Shown in pieces: positions 33,865-41,038 of a DNA stretch of 64,000 bases. Under the pieces are notes generated by a model, which was given only the letters and a program-made list of their open reading frames with translations, ran no database searches and was not told where the DNA came from. The stretch lies in the NCBI RefSeq assembly GCF_000802155.2, contig NZ_JQGJ02000005.1, positions 248,001 through 312,000 of the forward strand. Reading direction: 5' to 3'. The translations under genes and the position numbers were made by a program. The stretch is from Pseudomonas frederiksbergensis (lineage in GTDB: Bacteria > Pseudomonadota > Gammaproteobacteria > Pseudomonadales > Pseudomonadaceae). Positions within the stretch are counted from its first letter, which is position 1. Each line of letters starts with the position of its first letter.

Positions 33865-34632
33865 CTACGCCCACCCCTCAAGCCGCAACGTGGCACGCAC
33901 CAGGCGTTGCTCTTCGTTTTCGATTTCCTTGAGGTTTTCGCAGATGCTCTGGATGTGGGCGATGGCCGCCTTGCGTGCCTGCTCCGGCAGGCGGCCGGTC
34001 ACGGCGTTGTAGAGCCGGGCGTGTTGGCGGTCGATCTGGCGCTTCTGCGGCTCGCGGTGATAGAGGTTGTTGACCGAGGCGAATACCGAACTGAGCAACA
34101 AATCCGTCAGCGAGCGCAAGGTTTGCACCAGTACCGGATTGTGCGACGCCTCGCAGATTGCCAAGTGAAACGCATGGTCGAGCCGGGCGTGGACGCTGGC
34201 CTCCAAGGGACGGCCATGGGCATCGAGCATGGCCTCGTAGCTGCGGGTGATCAGTACGAAATCAGCCTCGGTCCCGCGCAAGGCCGCCAGGCGCGCGGAC
34301 TCGCCTTCCAGCAGGCTGCGCACTTCAAATAAATCATAGAGCGTACGTGGCTGCGAACTGAACAGGTGCATCAGCGGCGACACCAAGCCATGCCCGGACA
34401 GGTCGGCCACGAACGACCCTTTGCCCTGCTCGGTCTTGATAATCCCGCGAGCGCGCAGCAGCTTCAGTCCCTCGCGAAGCGCAGTGCGGGAGACGCCGAG
34501 TTTTTCCGTCAACCGCCGCTCCGAAGGCAATAGTTGCCCAGTCTTGAGTACGCCATCGACGATCAGGCGCTCGATGCGCTCGCAGACCACGTCGGCGACT
34601 TGGAGATTACGGCGCGTCTCTTCGCTATCCAT
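33865..34632 (-). CDS. glcC: GntR/FCD-family regulator, GlcC-like
   Basis: The protein has 255 residues from the ATG at 34632, with AGGAGGG four bases before it; an in-frame ATG 42 bases further up lies across an operator and is rejected. Residues about 8-75 form the GntR winged helix (GQLLPSERRLTEKLGVSRTAL, LLRARGIIKTEQGKGSFV). The rest is an FCD ligand domain with metal-binding His residues (ARLDHAFHLAICEASHN). GlcC senses glycolate and switches on the glc genes. It diverges from glcDEF, and two TGGT-N3-ACCA palindromes lie between them. Confidence 0.85.
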   Translation of the reverse strand: MDSEETRRNLQVADVVCERIERLIVDGVLKTGQLLPSERRLTEKLGVSRTALREGLKLLRARGIIKTEQGKGSFVADLSGHGLVSPLMHLFSSQPRTLYDLFEVRSLLEGESARLAALRGTEADFVLITRSYEAMLDAHGRPLEASVHARLDHAFHLAICEASHNPVLVQTLRSLTDLLLSSVFASVNNLYHREPQKRQIDRQHARLYNAVTGRLPEQARKAAIAHIQSICENLKEIENEEQRLVRATLRLEGWA

Positions 34633-34643
34633 CAACCCTCCTA

Positions 34644-34656
34644 CTGGTATGACCAG
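34644..34656. promoter_or_regulatory. GlcC-type operator 1 (CTGGTATGACCAG)
   Basis: A perfect 13-base palindrome, CTGGT-N3-ACCAG, lies 12 bases before the glcC start. PdhR/LldR/GlcC-type FCD regulators recognise TGGT-N3-ACCA. Its position suggests that the regulator controls its own gene. Confidence 0.65.
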
Positions 34657-34750
34657 CTTCGAAACAATGCTCAAGCTCGTTCAGAGGCTTGCGTAAGCCG
34701 CTGTTATGACGTGATTTTATTCAATCATTGTAGAGGGCGACCTTAAAGAA

Positions 34751-34763
34751 CTGGTTCGACCAG
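34751..34763. promoter_or_regulatory. GlcC-type operator 2 (CTGGTTCGACCAG)
   Basis: This is a second perfect CTGGT-N3-ACCAG palindrome, 107 bases from the first (start to start, close to ten helical turns) and about 100 bases before the glcD start. It differs from the first only in the three-base spacer. It is well placed for control of glcDEF. Confidence 0.65.
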
Positions 34764-34864
34764 CGTGGCACCCCATAGACAGTAGAACGCCCCGGGCCAA
34801 TGATGCAAGTCAGCCGTATCGGAACAGACCTCTGATAAAAACAAGCGAGTGTCGCCTGCGAACG

Positions 34865-36364
34865 ATGAACATTCTCTACGACGAACGCGTCGACGGCGCC
34901 CTGCCTGACGTCGACAAAAACGCGCTGCTACTGGCCCTGCAAACCCAGCTGCCCGACCTGGAAATCCTGCATCAATCCGAAGAGCTCAAGCCGTACGAGT
35001 GTGACGGACTCTCCGCTTACCGCACCACGCCCATGCTGGTGGTCTTGCCCCGACGTATCGAGGAGGTCCAGGGCGTACTTCGGCTCTGCCATGCGCGCAA
35101 GGTGCCTGTCGTGGCCCGGGGCGCGGGCACCGGTTTGTCTGGCGGTGCCTTGCCATTGGAAAAAGGCGTGTTGCTGGTAATGGCGCGCTTCAACAACATT
35201 TTGCACATCGACCCCGCCGCCCGTACCGCACGGGTTCAACCAGGCGTGCGCAACCTGGCGATTTCCCAGGCGGCTGCACCGTTCGGCTTGTACTACGCGC
35301 CGGACCCCTCCTCGCAGATCGCCTGTTCAATCGGCGGCAACGTCGCTGAAAACGCCGGTGGCGTGCATTGCCTCAAATACGGGCTGACCGTGCACAACCT
35401 GCTCAAGGTCGACATTCTCACCGTCGACGGCGAGCACCTGACCCTGGGTTCCCAGGCCCTCGACTCGCCCGGGTTCGATCTGCTGGCATTGTTCACCGGT
35501 TCCGAAGGCATGCTCGGGGTGATCACCGAGGTCACGGTCAAACTGCTGCCCAAACCACAGACGGCCAAAGTGCTGCTGGCGGCTTTCGATTCCGTTGAAA
35601 AGGCCGGCCACGCCGTGGGTGACATTATTGCAGCCGGCATCATTCCGGGCGGCCTGGAGATGATGGACAACCTGGCCATTCGCGCCGCCGAAGACTTCAT
35701 CCACGCTGGCTACCCGGTGGACGCCGAAGCTATCCTGCTGTGCGAGCTCGACGGTGTGGAAGCCGACGTCCACGATGACTGCGACCGGGTACGCAAGGTA
35801 TTGGAACAGGCCGGTGCCACCGAAGTGCGCCAGGCTCGCGACGAGGCCGAGCGCGTGCGCTTCTGGGCCGGGCGCAAAAATGCGTTCCCGGCGGTGGGCC
35901 GCCTCTCGCCCGATTATTACTGCATGGACGGGACGATCCCGCGCCGGGAACTACCGGGTGTGCTACGGGCTATCGCGGCGTTATCGGCTGAATACGGCTT
36001 GCGGGTCGCTAACGTTTTCCATGCCGGCGACGGCAACATGCACCCGCTGATCCTGTTCGATGCCAACCAACCGGGCGAGCTCGATCGCGCCGAAGCGCTG
36101 GGCGGCAAGATCCTTGAATTGTGCGTGAAGGTCGGCGGCAGCATCACCGGGGAACACGGCGTGGGCCGCGAGAAGATCAACCAGATGTGCGCACAGTTCA
36201 ACAGCGATGAACTGACCGTGTTCCATGCCATCAAGGCAGCGTTCGATCCGAGCGGGTTGCTCAACCCTGGCAAGAACATTCCGACGCTGCATCGCTGCGC
36301 CGAGTTTGGCGCCATGCATGTCCATCTGGGGCAGATGCCCTTCCCCGAACTGGAGCGTTTCTGA
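34865..36364 (+). CDS. glcD: Glycolate oxidase FAD subunit GlcD
   Basis: The 499-residue protein has the FAD-binding PCMH domain of GlcD: VARGAGTGLSGGALPLEKGV (about 78-97), YYAPDPSSQIACSIGGNVAENAGG and TGSEGMLGVITEVTVKLL. A C-terminal FAD-oxidase domain follows, with NVFHAGDGNMHPLILFD and SITGEHGVGREKINQM. It oxidises glycolate to glyoxylate with GlcE and GlcF at the inner membrane. Its stop shares a base with the glcE start. Confidence 0.95.
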   Translation: MNILYDERVDGALPDVDKNALLLALQTQLPDLEILHQSEELKPYECDGLSAYRTTPMLVVLPRRIEEVQGVLRLCHARKVPVVARGAGTGLSGGALPLEKGVLLVMARFNNILHIDPAARTARVQPGVRNLAISQAAAPFGLYYAPDPSSQIACSIGGNVAENAGGVHCLKYGLTVHNLLKVDILTVDGEHLTLGSQALDSPGFDLLALFTGSEGMLGVITEVTVKLLPKPQTAKVLLAAFDSVEKAGHAVGDIIAAGIIPGGLEMMDNLAIRAAEDFIHAGYPVDAEAILLCELDGVEADVHDDCDRVRKVLEQAGATEVRQARDEAERVRFWAGRKNAFPAVGRLSPDYYCMDGTIPRRELPGVLRAIAALSAEYGLRVANVFHAGDGNMHPLILFDANQPGELDRAEALGGKILELCVKVGGSITGEHGVGREKINQMCAQFNSDELTVFHAIKAAFDPSGLLNPGKNIPTLHRCAEFGAMHVHLGQMPFPELERF

Positions 36365-37428
36365 TGGGCAGCGAACAGGATTTCGACAACAGCGCCGCGC
36401 TGCTGGAGCAGGTCAACCAGGCGCTGGAAGACGCCACCCCGTTGCGTATCCAGGGGTCCAACAGCAAGGCCTTCCTCGGACGCAGCGTGGCAGGTGAAGT
36501 CCTCGACACCCGCGCCCACCGGGGCGTTGTCAGCTACGACCCGACTGAATTGGTGATCACCGCTCGCTGTGGTACGCCATTGGCAGAGTTGTCCGAAATA
36601 CTCGACGCGTCACAGCAGATGTTGCCTTGCGAACCGCCCGCCTTCGGTGACAGCGCCACCGTGGGCGGCATGATCGGCTGCGGACTCTCCGGGCCGCGAC
36701 GCCCCTGGTCGGGGTCGGTGCGCGACTTCATCCTTGGCACGCGGGTCATCACCGGCCAGGGCAAGCACTTGCGCTTCGGTGGCGAAGTCATGAAAAACGT
36801 TGCCGGCTATGATCTGTCACGCTTGATGGCGGGCAGCTACGGTTCGCTGGGCGTGGTGACCGAAGTGTCCCTCAAGGTCCTGCCAAAACCGCGACAGACC
36901 TTGAGCATCAGCCTGGAAATGGACGCCGCCCGGGCTTTGTCGCGCCTCGCCGAATGGGGCCAGCAACCCCTGCCGATCAGCGCCGCATGCCACGATGGCC
37001 AGCGCCTGCACTTGAGGCTTGAGGGCGGAGAAGGCTCGGTGGCGGCGGCCCGCGACCGTTTGGGCGGCGAGTTGCTCAACGCTTCGTACTGGCAGGACTT
37101 GAATGAACACCGCTTGCATTTCTTCGAGGAGGAGCGGCCCCTCTGGCGCCTCGCCTTGCCACCTGCTACGCCCCGACTGCCGCTGCCGGGCGTCCAGTTG
37201 ATCGATTGGGGTGGCGCCCAGCGTTGGCTCAAGTCTGGCGCCGAAGCGACCTTCATTCGCTCGCTCGTCGAACAAGTCGGTGGGCACGCGATCTGCTACA
37301 CCCCTGGCCAGACCGACAGCCCCTTCCAACCGCTAGCCGGCGCGCTGATGCGCTATCACCGGAACTTGAAGCGCCAACTCGACCCACGGGGCATCTTCAA
37401 CCCCGGTCGCTTGTACGCGGAGCTCTGA
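36364..37428 (+). CDS. glcE: Glycolate oxidase FAD-binding subunit GlcE
   Basis: This 354-residue protein is shorter than GlcD and keeps the PCMH fold: LRIQGSNSKAFLGR, GDSATVGGMIGCGLSGPRRP, GEVMKNVAGYDLSRLMAGSYGSL and a short C-terminal part ending DPRGIFNPGRLY. It overlaps glcD by one base and is 3 bp from glcF. All three subunits are needed for glycolate oxidation in E. coli. Confidence 0.95.
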   Translation: MGSEQDFDNSAALLEQVNQALEDATPLRIQGSNSKAFLGRSVAGEVLDTRAHRGVVSYDPTELVITARCGTPLAELSEILDASQQMLPCEPPAFGDSATVGGMIGCGLSGPRRPWSGSVRDFILGTRVITGQGKHLRFGGEVMKNVAGYDLSRLMAGSYGSLGVVTEVSLKVLPKPRQTLSISLEMDAARALSRLAEWGQQPLPISAACHDGQRLHLRLEGGEGSVAAARDRLGGELLNASYWQDLNEHRLHFFEEERPLWRLALPPATPRLPLPGVQLIDWGGAQRWLKSGAEATFIRSLVEQVGGHAICYTPGQTDSPFQPLAGALMRYHRNLKRQLDPRGIFNPGRLYAEL

Positions 37429-37431
37429 ACC

Positions 37432-38649
37432 ATGCAGACCACCTTGAGCGAAAACGCCCGCCAGTTGCCTCGCGCCGAAGAAGCCGAACGCATCCTGCGC
37501 AGTTGCGTGCACTGCGGTTTCTGCAATGCCACCTGCCCGACCTATCAGTTGCTGGGTGACGAACTGGATGGCCCGAGGGGGCGCATCTACCTGATCAAGC
37601 AGGTGCTCGAAGGCAACGAAGCGACCCGCAAGACCCAGGAGCACCTGGATCGTTGCCTGTCGTGCCGCAACTGCGAAACCACCTGTCCTTCAGGTGTCGA
37701 CTATCACAACTTGCTGGACATCGGTCGTGCGGTGGTCGATGCGGCAGTCCCGCGCCCATACGGCCAACGCCTGTTGCGCGAGGGGTTGCGTGGCGTGCTG
37801 CCCAATCCGGCGTTGTTCAAAGGGCTGGTGAGCAGTGGCCAGGTATTGCGTGCGTTGCTGCCCAACACGCTGCAAGCCAAGTTGCCGCGCAACACGCATC
37901 CTGCGAAGTCACGACCGACCACCCGCCATGACCGGCAAGTGCTCATGCTCGAAGGCTGCGTACAGCCGAGCCTGTCGCCCAATACCAATTCGGCCGCCGC
38001 GCGGGTGCTGGATCGGCTGGGAATCAGCGTCGCTGCGATTCGCAAGGCCGGTTGCTGCGGTGCGCTGGACTATCACATGGACGCCCAGGCCGCCGGCCTC
38101 GATCGCGCCCGACGCAACATCGACGCATGGTGGCCCGCCGTCGAAAGCGGTGCCGAGGCCATCGTGCAAACCGCCAGCGGCTGCGGCGCCTTTATCAAGG
38201 ATTACGGGCACCTGCTCAGCACCGATCCGGCGTATGCCGACAAGGCTGCCAGGGTCAGTGCCCTGGCCAAGGACCTGGTGGAAGTGCTGCGCGACGAACC
38301 GCTGGACAAGCTCGGCGTACACAGCGACCAGCGCCTGGCCTTTCACTGCCCCTGCACGTTGCAACACGCGCAAAGGCTCGGAGGTGCGGTTGAAGCGCTC
38401 CTGCAAAAGCTTGGATTCAACCTCACGCCAGTGCCCGACAGCCACCTGTGCTGCGGCTCGGCGGGCACCTATTCGCTGACCCAACCCGACCTGTCCAGGC
38501 AATTGCGTGACAACAAGCTCAATGCCTTGGAAAGCGGACACCCCGAAGTCATCGCCACCGCCAATATCGGCTGCCAGGCCCACCTTGACGGCGCCGGCCG
38601 AACCCCGGTCCGGCATTGGATCGAACTGGTCGAAGCGGCGCTGCCTTGA
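37432..38649 (+). CDS. glcF: Glycolate oxidase iron-sulphur subunit GlcF
   Basis: The 405-residue protein carries two 4Fe-4S motifs: C25-x2-C28-x2-C31-x3-C35 (CVHCGFCNATC) and C75-x2-C78-x2-C81-x3-C85 (CLSCRNCETTC). Two CCG domains follow, with GCCGALDYH and CCGSAGTYSLTQP. It passes electrons from the flavin subunits to the quinone pool. No glcG or glcB follows; 38650-38731 contains nothing recognised. Confidence 0.95.
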   Translation: MQTTLSENARQLPRAEEAERILRSCVHCGFCNATCPTYQLLGDELDGPRGRIYLIKQVLEGNEATRKTQEHLDRCLSCRNCETTCPSGVDYHNLLDIGRAVVDAAVPRPYGQRLLREGLRGVLPNPALFKGLVSSGQVLRALLPNTLQAKLPRNTHPAKSRPTTRHDRQVLMLEGCVQPSLSPNTNSAAARVLDRLGISVAAIRKAGCCGALDYHMDAQAAGLDRARRNIDAWWPAVESGAEAIVQTASGCGAFIKDYGHLLSTDPAYADKAARVSALAKDLVEVLRDEPLDKLGVHSDQRLAFHCPCTLQHAQRLGGAVEALLQKLGFNLTPVPDSHLCCGSAGTYSLTQPDLSRQLRDNKLNALESGHPEVIATANIGCQAHLDGAGRTPVRHWIELVEAALP

Positions 38650-38731
38650 TCCATGCCTGGGTAACACAACGGAAATCAACGCGACCGGCAAATCGAGCTC
38701 TTGGCACTCATCTGGATCAAGTCTTCTAGCG

Positions 38732-39898
38732 TTACACCGCAGCAGCAGCAACCACCCTGGACCGCCAGGCAAAAGCCAGCACCATCAGCAGCCCCAGACC
38801 CGCCATTGCCGCTCCGGCCAGGGAAATCGCCGGGTAACCCAACCCCGCGTTGATCACCGCGCCGCCCAGCGCCGCGCCAATCGCGTTGCCTAAGTTGAAG
38901 GCGCCGATATTTACCGCCGAAGCCAGGTTAGGCGCGTCCTTGGCGGCCTCCATCACGCGCATTTGCAGTGGTGGTACCAGGGCAAAACTGGCGATACCCC
39001 AGATCAGGATGGCAACCGCTGCCGGCAGCGGCCAGCGCATCAGTACGGTGAAGGCCAGCAGGACGAGAATCAGCACGCTCAGCGAAACGATCAAGGTGCG
39101 GTCTATCGAACGATCCGCCGCCTTGCCGCCCCACATATTGCCCAGCGTCAGCCCCACGCCGAACAGCACCAGCATGGCGGTGATGAACGTGGTGGAGGCA
39201 TGGGTCTCGCTGCTCAGGATCGGGGCGATATAGGTGAACACCGTGAACATCGCACCTGAGCCAACGACGGTGAGTGCCAGCGCGCCCAGCACCGGGCCGC
39301 GGCCCAACACTTGGATTTCGGCCAGCACACCGATGCTTTTCGGTGCCGGCACGTTGGGCAAGGCGAACCACAGCGCGGCCATGGCCACCACGCCCAGGCC
39401 GGTAATGCCCCAGAACGCGCTGCGCCAACCGAACAGCTCGCCAAACCAGGCCGCCAGCGGCACGCCGCCGATAGTCGCCAGGGTCAGGCCCATGAACATG
39501 GCCGCGACCGCCCCGGCACGTTTTTCCGGAGCGACCACGCTGGCGGCGACGATGGAGCCAACGCCAAAAAACGCACCGTGGTTCAGCGAGGTCACGACCC
39601 TGGCGACCAAGAGGCTGTAGTAATCGGTCGCCAGCGCTGACATCAGGTTGCCCAGGGTGAAAATCGCCATGAGTCCGATCAGCAAATAACGCCGGGGAAT
39701 CCTGCCGGTGGTCAGTGTCATCAGCGGCGCGCCGAGCAGTACGCCCAAGGCGTAGGCACTGACCAACAGGCCAGCGGCGGGAATGGAAACGCCGAGATCC
39801 GCAGCGATGCCGGGCAACATGCCCATGGGGGCGAACTCGGTCACGCCGATGCCAAAGGCACCCATGGCGAGTGCAACAAGGGGTGGATTGATACGCAT
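38732..39898 (-). CDS. MFS transporter, DHA1 drug/sugar efflux type
   Basis: From the ATG at 39898 (longer frame starts 39 bases up) this is a 388-residue protein with about 12 hydrophobic helices. The first helices read MGAFGIGVTEFAPMGMLPGI and LLVSAYALGVLLGAPLMTL, and the loop-2 motif is TGRIPRRYLL. These fit the arabinose-efflux/chloramphenicol-resistance-like DHA1 group, probably exporting a small organic compound by proton exchange. It diverges from a LysR gene with a 94-bp intergenic region, so that regulator probably controls it. Confidence 0.85.
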   Translation of the reverse strand: MRINPPLVALAMGAFGIGVTEFAPMGMLPGIAADLGVSIPAAGLLVSAYALGVLLGAPLMTLTTGRIPRRYLLIGLMAIFTLGNLMSALATDYYSLLVARVVTSLNHGAFFGVGSIVAASVVAPEKRAGAVAAMFMGLTLATIGGVPLAAWFGELFGWRSAFWGITGLGVVAMAALWFALPNVPAPKSIGVLAEIQVLGRGPVLGALALTVVGSGAMFTVFTYIAPILSSETHASTTFITAMLVLFGVGLTLGNMWGGKAADRSIDRTLIVSLSVLILVLLAFTVLMRWPLPAAVAILIWGIASFALVPPLQMRVMEAAKDAPNLASAVNIGAFNLGNAIGAALGGAVINAGLGYPAISLAGAAMAGLGLLMVLAFAWRSRVVAAAAV

Positions 39899-39992
39899 GG
39901 AAGGCTCCTCATCTATGCCGAAGATGCTACGATTCAACCCTCAAAGGCGGTAGACCGCATTTTTTCCAAACACCTTTGCGCGGAAAGCACAA

Positions 39993-40886
39993 ATGGACTT
40001 CAACGGCAGATCAGGTGAAATGGCTGTGTTCGCCACGGTGGCGCAGGAAGGCAACTTGTCGGCCGCCGCGCGCTCGTTGGGCCTGACACCTTCGGCGGTC
40101 AGTCGGATCATCGCCCGTACCGAACAACGCCTTGGCACTCGCCTGCTGTTGCGCACCACGCGAGCAATCACCTTCACCGCCGAGGGTGAGGCGTATCTGC
40201 GCGGCGCCCGGCGGATCCTGGCCGACATGGCCGAAGTCGAAGAAGCCGTCGCAGACCAAGGCGTGCCCAAAGGCCGCTTGCGAGTCAGTGCCGCCCTCGG
40301 CCATGGCCGACAGACCATCGTTCCCCTGGTGGCAGCCTTCAGCGCCCGCTACCCGAACATCGTTGTCGACCTCACCCTTGGCGACGAAGTGGTCGACATT
40401 CTCGGCGGCCAGGCCGACGTGGCGGTGCGCTTTGGCCATCTGCCCGATAGCCCGCTGACTGCCCGCAAGATCGGCGACACCGGCCAGGTAGTGGTGGCCT
40501 CGCCCGCCTATCTGGAGCGCCATGGCACACCCCAGCAACCAGAAGACCTGCTGCGGCACAACTGCCTGCGCTTCAACTTTCGTCGAGCCGAACCCAACTG
40601 GCCGTTCATCCGCGACGACAGAGAGTTTTTTCTGAAGGTCAGTGGCAACATCGAATGCAGCAGCGGCGAAGCGCTGGCGCAACTCGCACGGCTAGGTGCT
40701 GGCATCGCCCGTATCGGCGAGTTCACCGTCGCCGAGGATCTGCAACGCGGCGATCTGGTACCGCTGCTCGGCGCCTGGAATCCCGGCGACCGGGAGCCGA
40801 TCCATGCGGTATTTGTCGGGGGACCGGCAATGCCGGCGCGGGTGCGGGTGTTCGTGGACTTTCTGCTGGAGCATCATCGGTTGTGA
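39993..40886 (+). CDS. LysR-family regulator, divergent from the MFS transporter
   Basis: The 297-residue protein has the LysR HTH at about 9-65 (MAVFATVAQEGNLSAAARSL, PSAVSRIIARTEQRLGTRLL) and a substrate-binding domain (GRLRVSAALGHGRQTIVPLV). This group, related to the aromatic-responsive and DhlR-like LysR proteins, often regulates the gene next to it. The 94-bp region shared with the MFS gene should hold its binding site; the T-N11-A motif could not be fixed with confidence. Confidence 0.88.
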   Translation: MDFNGRSGEMAVFATVAQEGNLSAAARSLGLTPSAVSRIIARTEQRLGTRLLLRTTRAITFTAEGEAYLRGARRILADMAEVEEAVADQGVPKGRLRVSAALGHGRQTIVPLVAAFSARYPNIVVDLTLGDEVVDILGGQADVAVRFGHLPDSPLTARKIGDTGQVVVASPAYLERHGTPQQPEDLLRHNCLRFNFRRAEPNWPFIRDDREFFLKVSGNIECSSGEALAQLARLGAGIARIGEFTVAEDLQRGDLVPLLGAWNPGDREPIHAVFVGGPAMPARVRVFVDFLLEHHRL

Positions 40887-40980
40887 GTGTTGCGCGAGGT
40901 ATTTCAGGTAGAACCAAGCGCACTACTGGATTACTCGTCGTTTTATCTTCTGCTAACCGTGCGCGCTTGCCTTTCACAAC

Positions 40981-41004
40981 GGTGCCCGCCATATAGCGGG
41001 CACC
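40981..41004. terminator. Hairpin between the converging lysR and TonB receptor genes
   Basis: GGTGCCCGC at 40981-40989 and GCGGGCACC at 40996-41004 are perfect 9-bp arms with a 6-base CATATA loop. No T-run follows on either strand, so it is not a typical Rho-independent terminator. It may still slow or stop converging transcripts, or protect the 3' ends of mRNA. Confidence 0.35.
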
Positions 41005-41038
41005 GCTTCCTGGATGGGAAAAAGGCTTACACGCCTGC

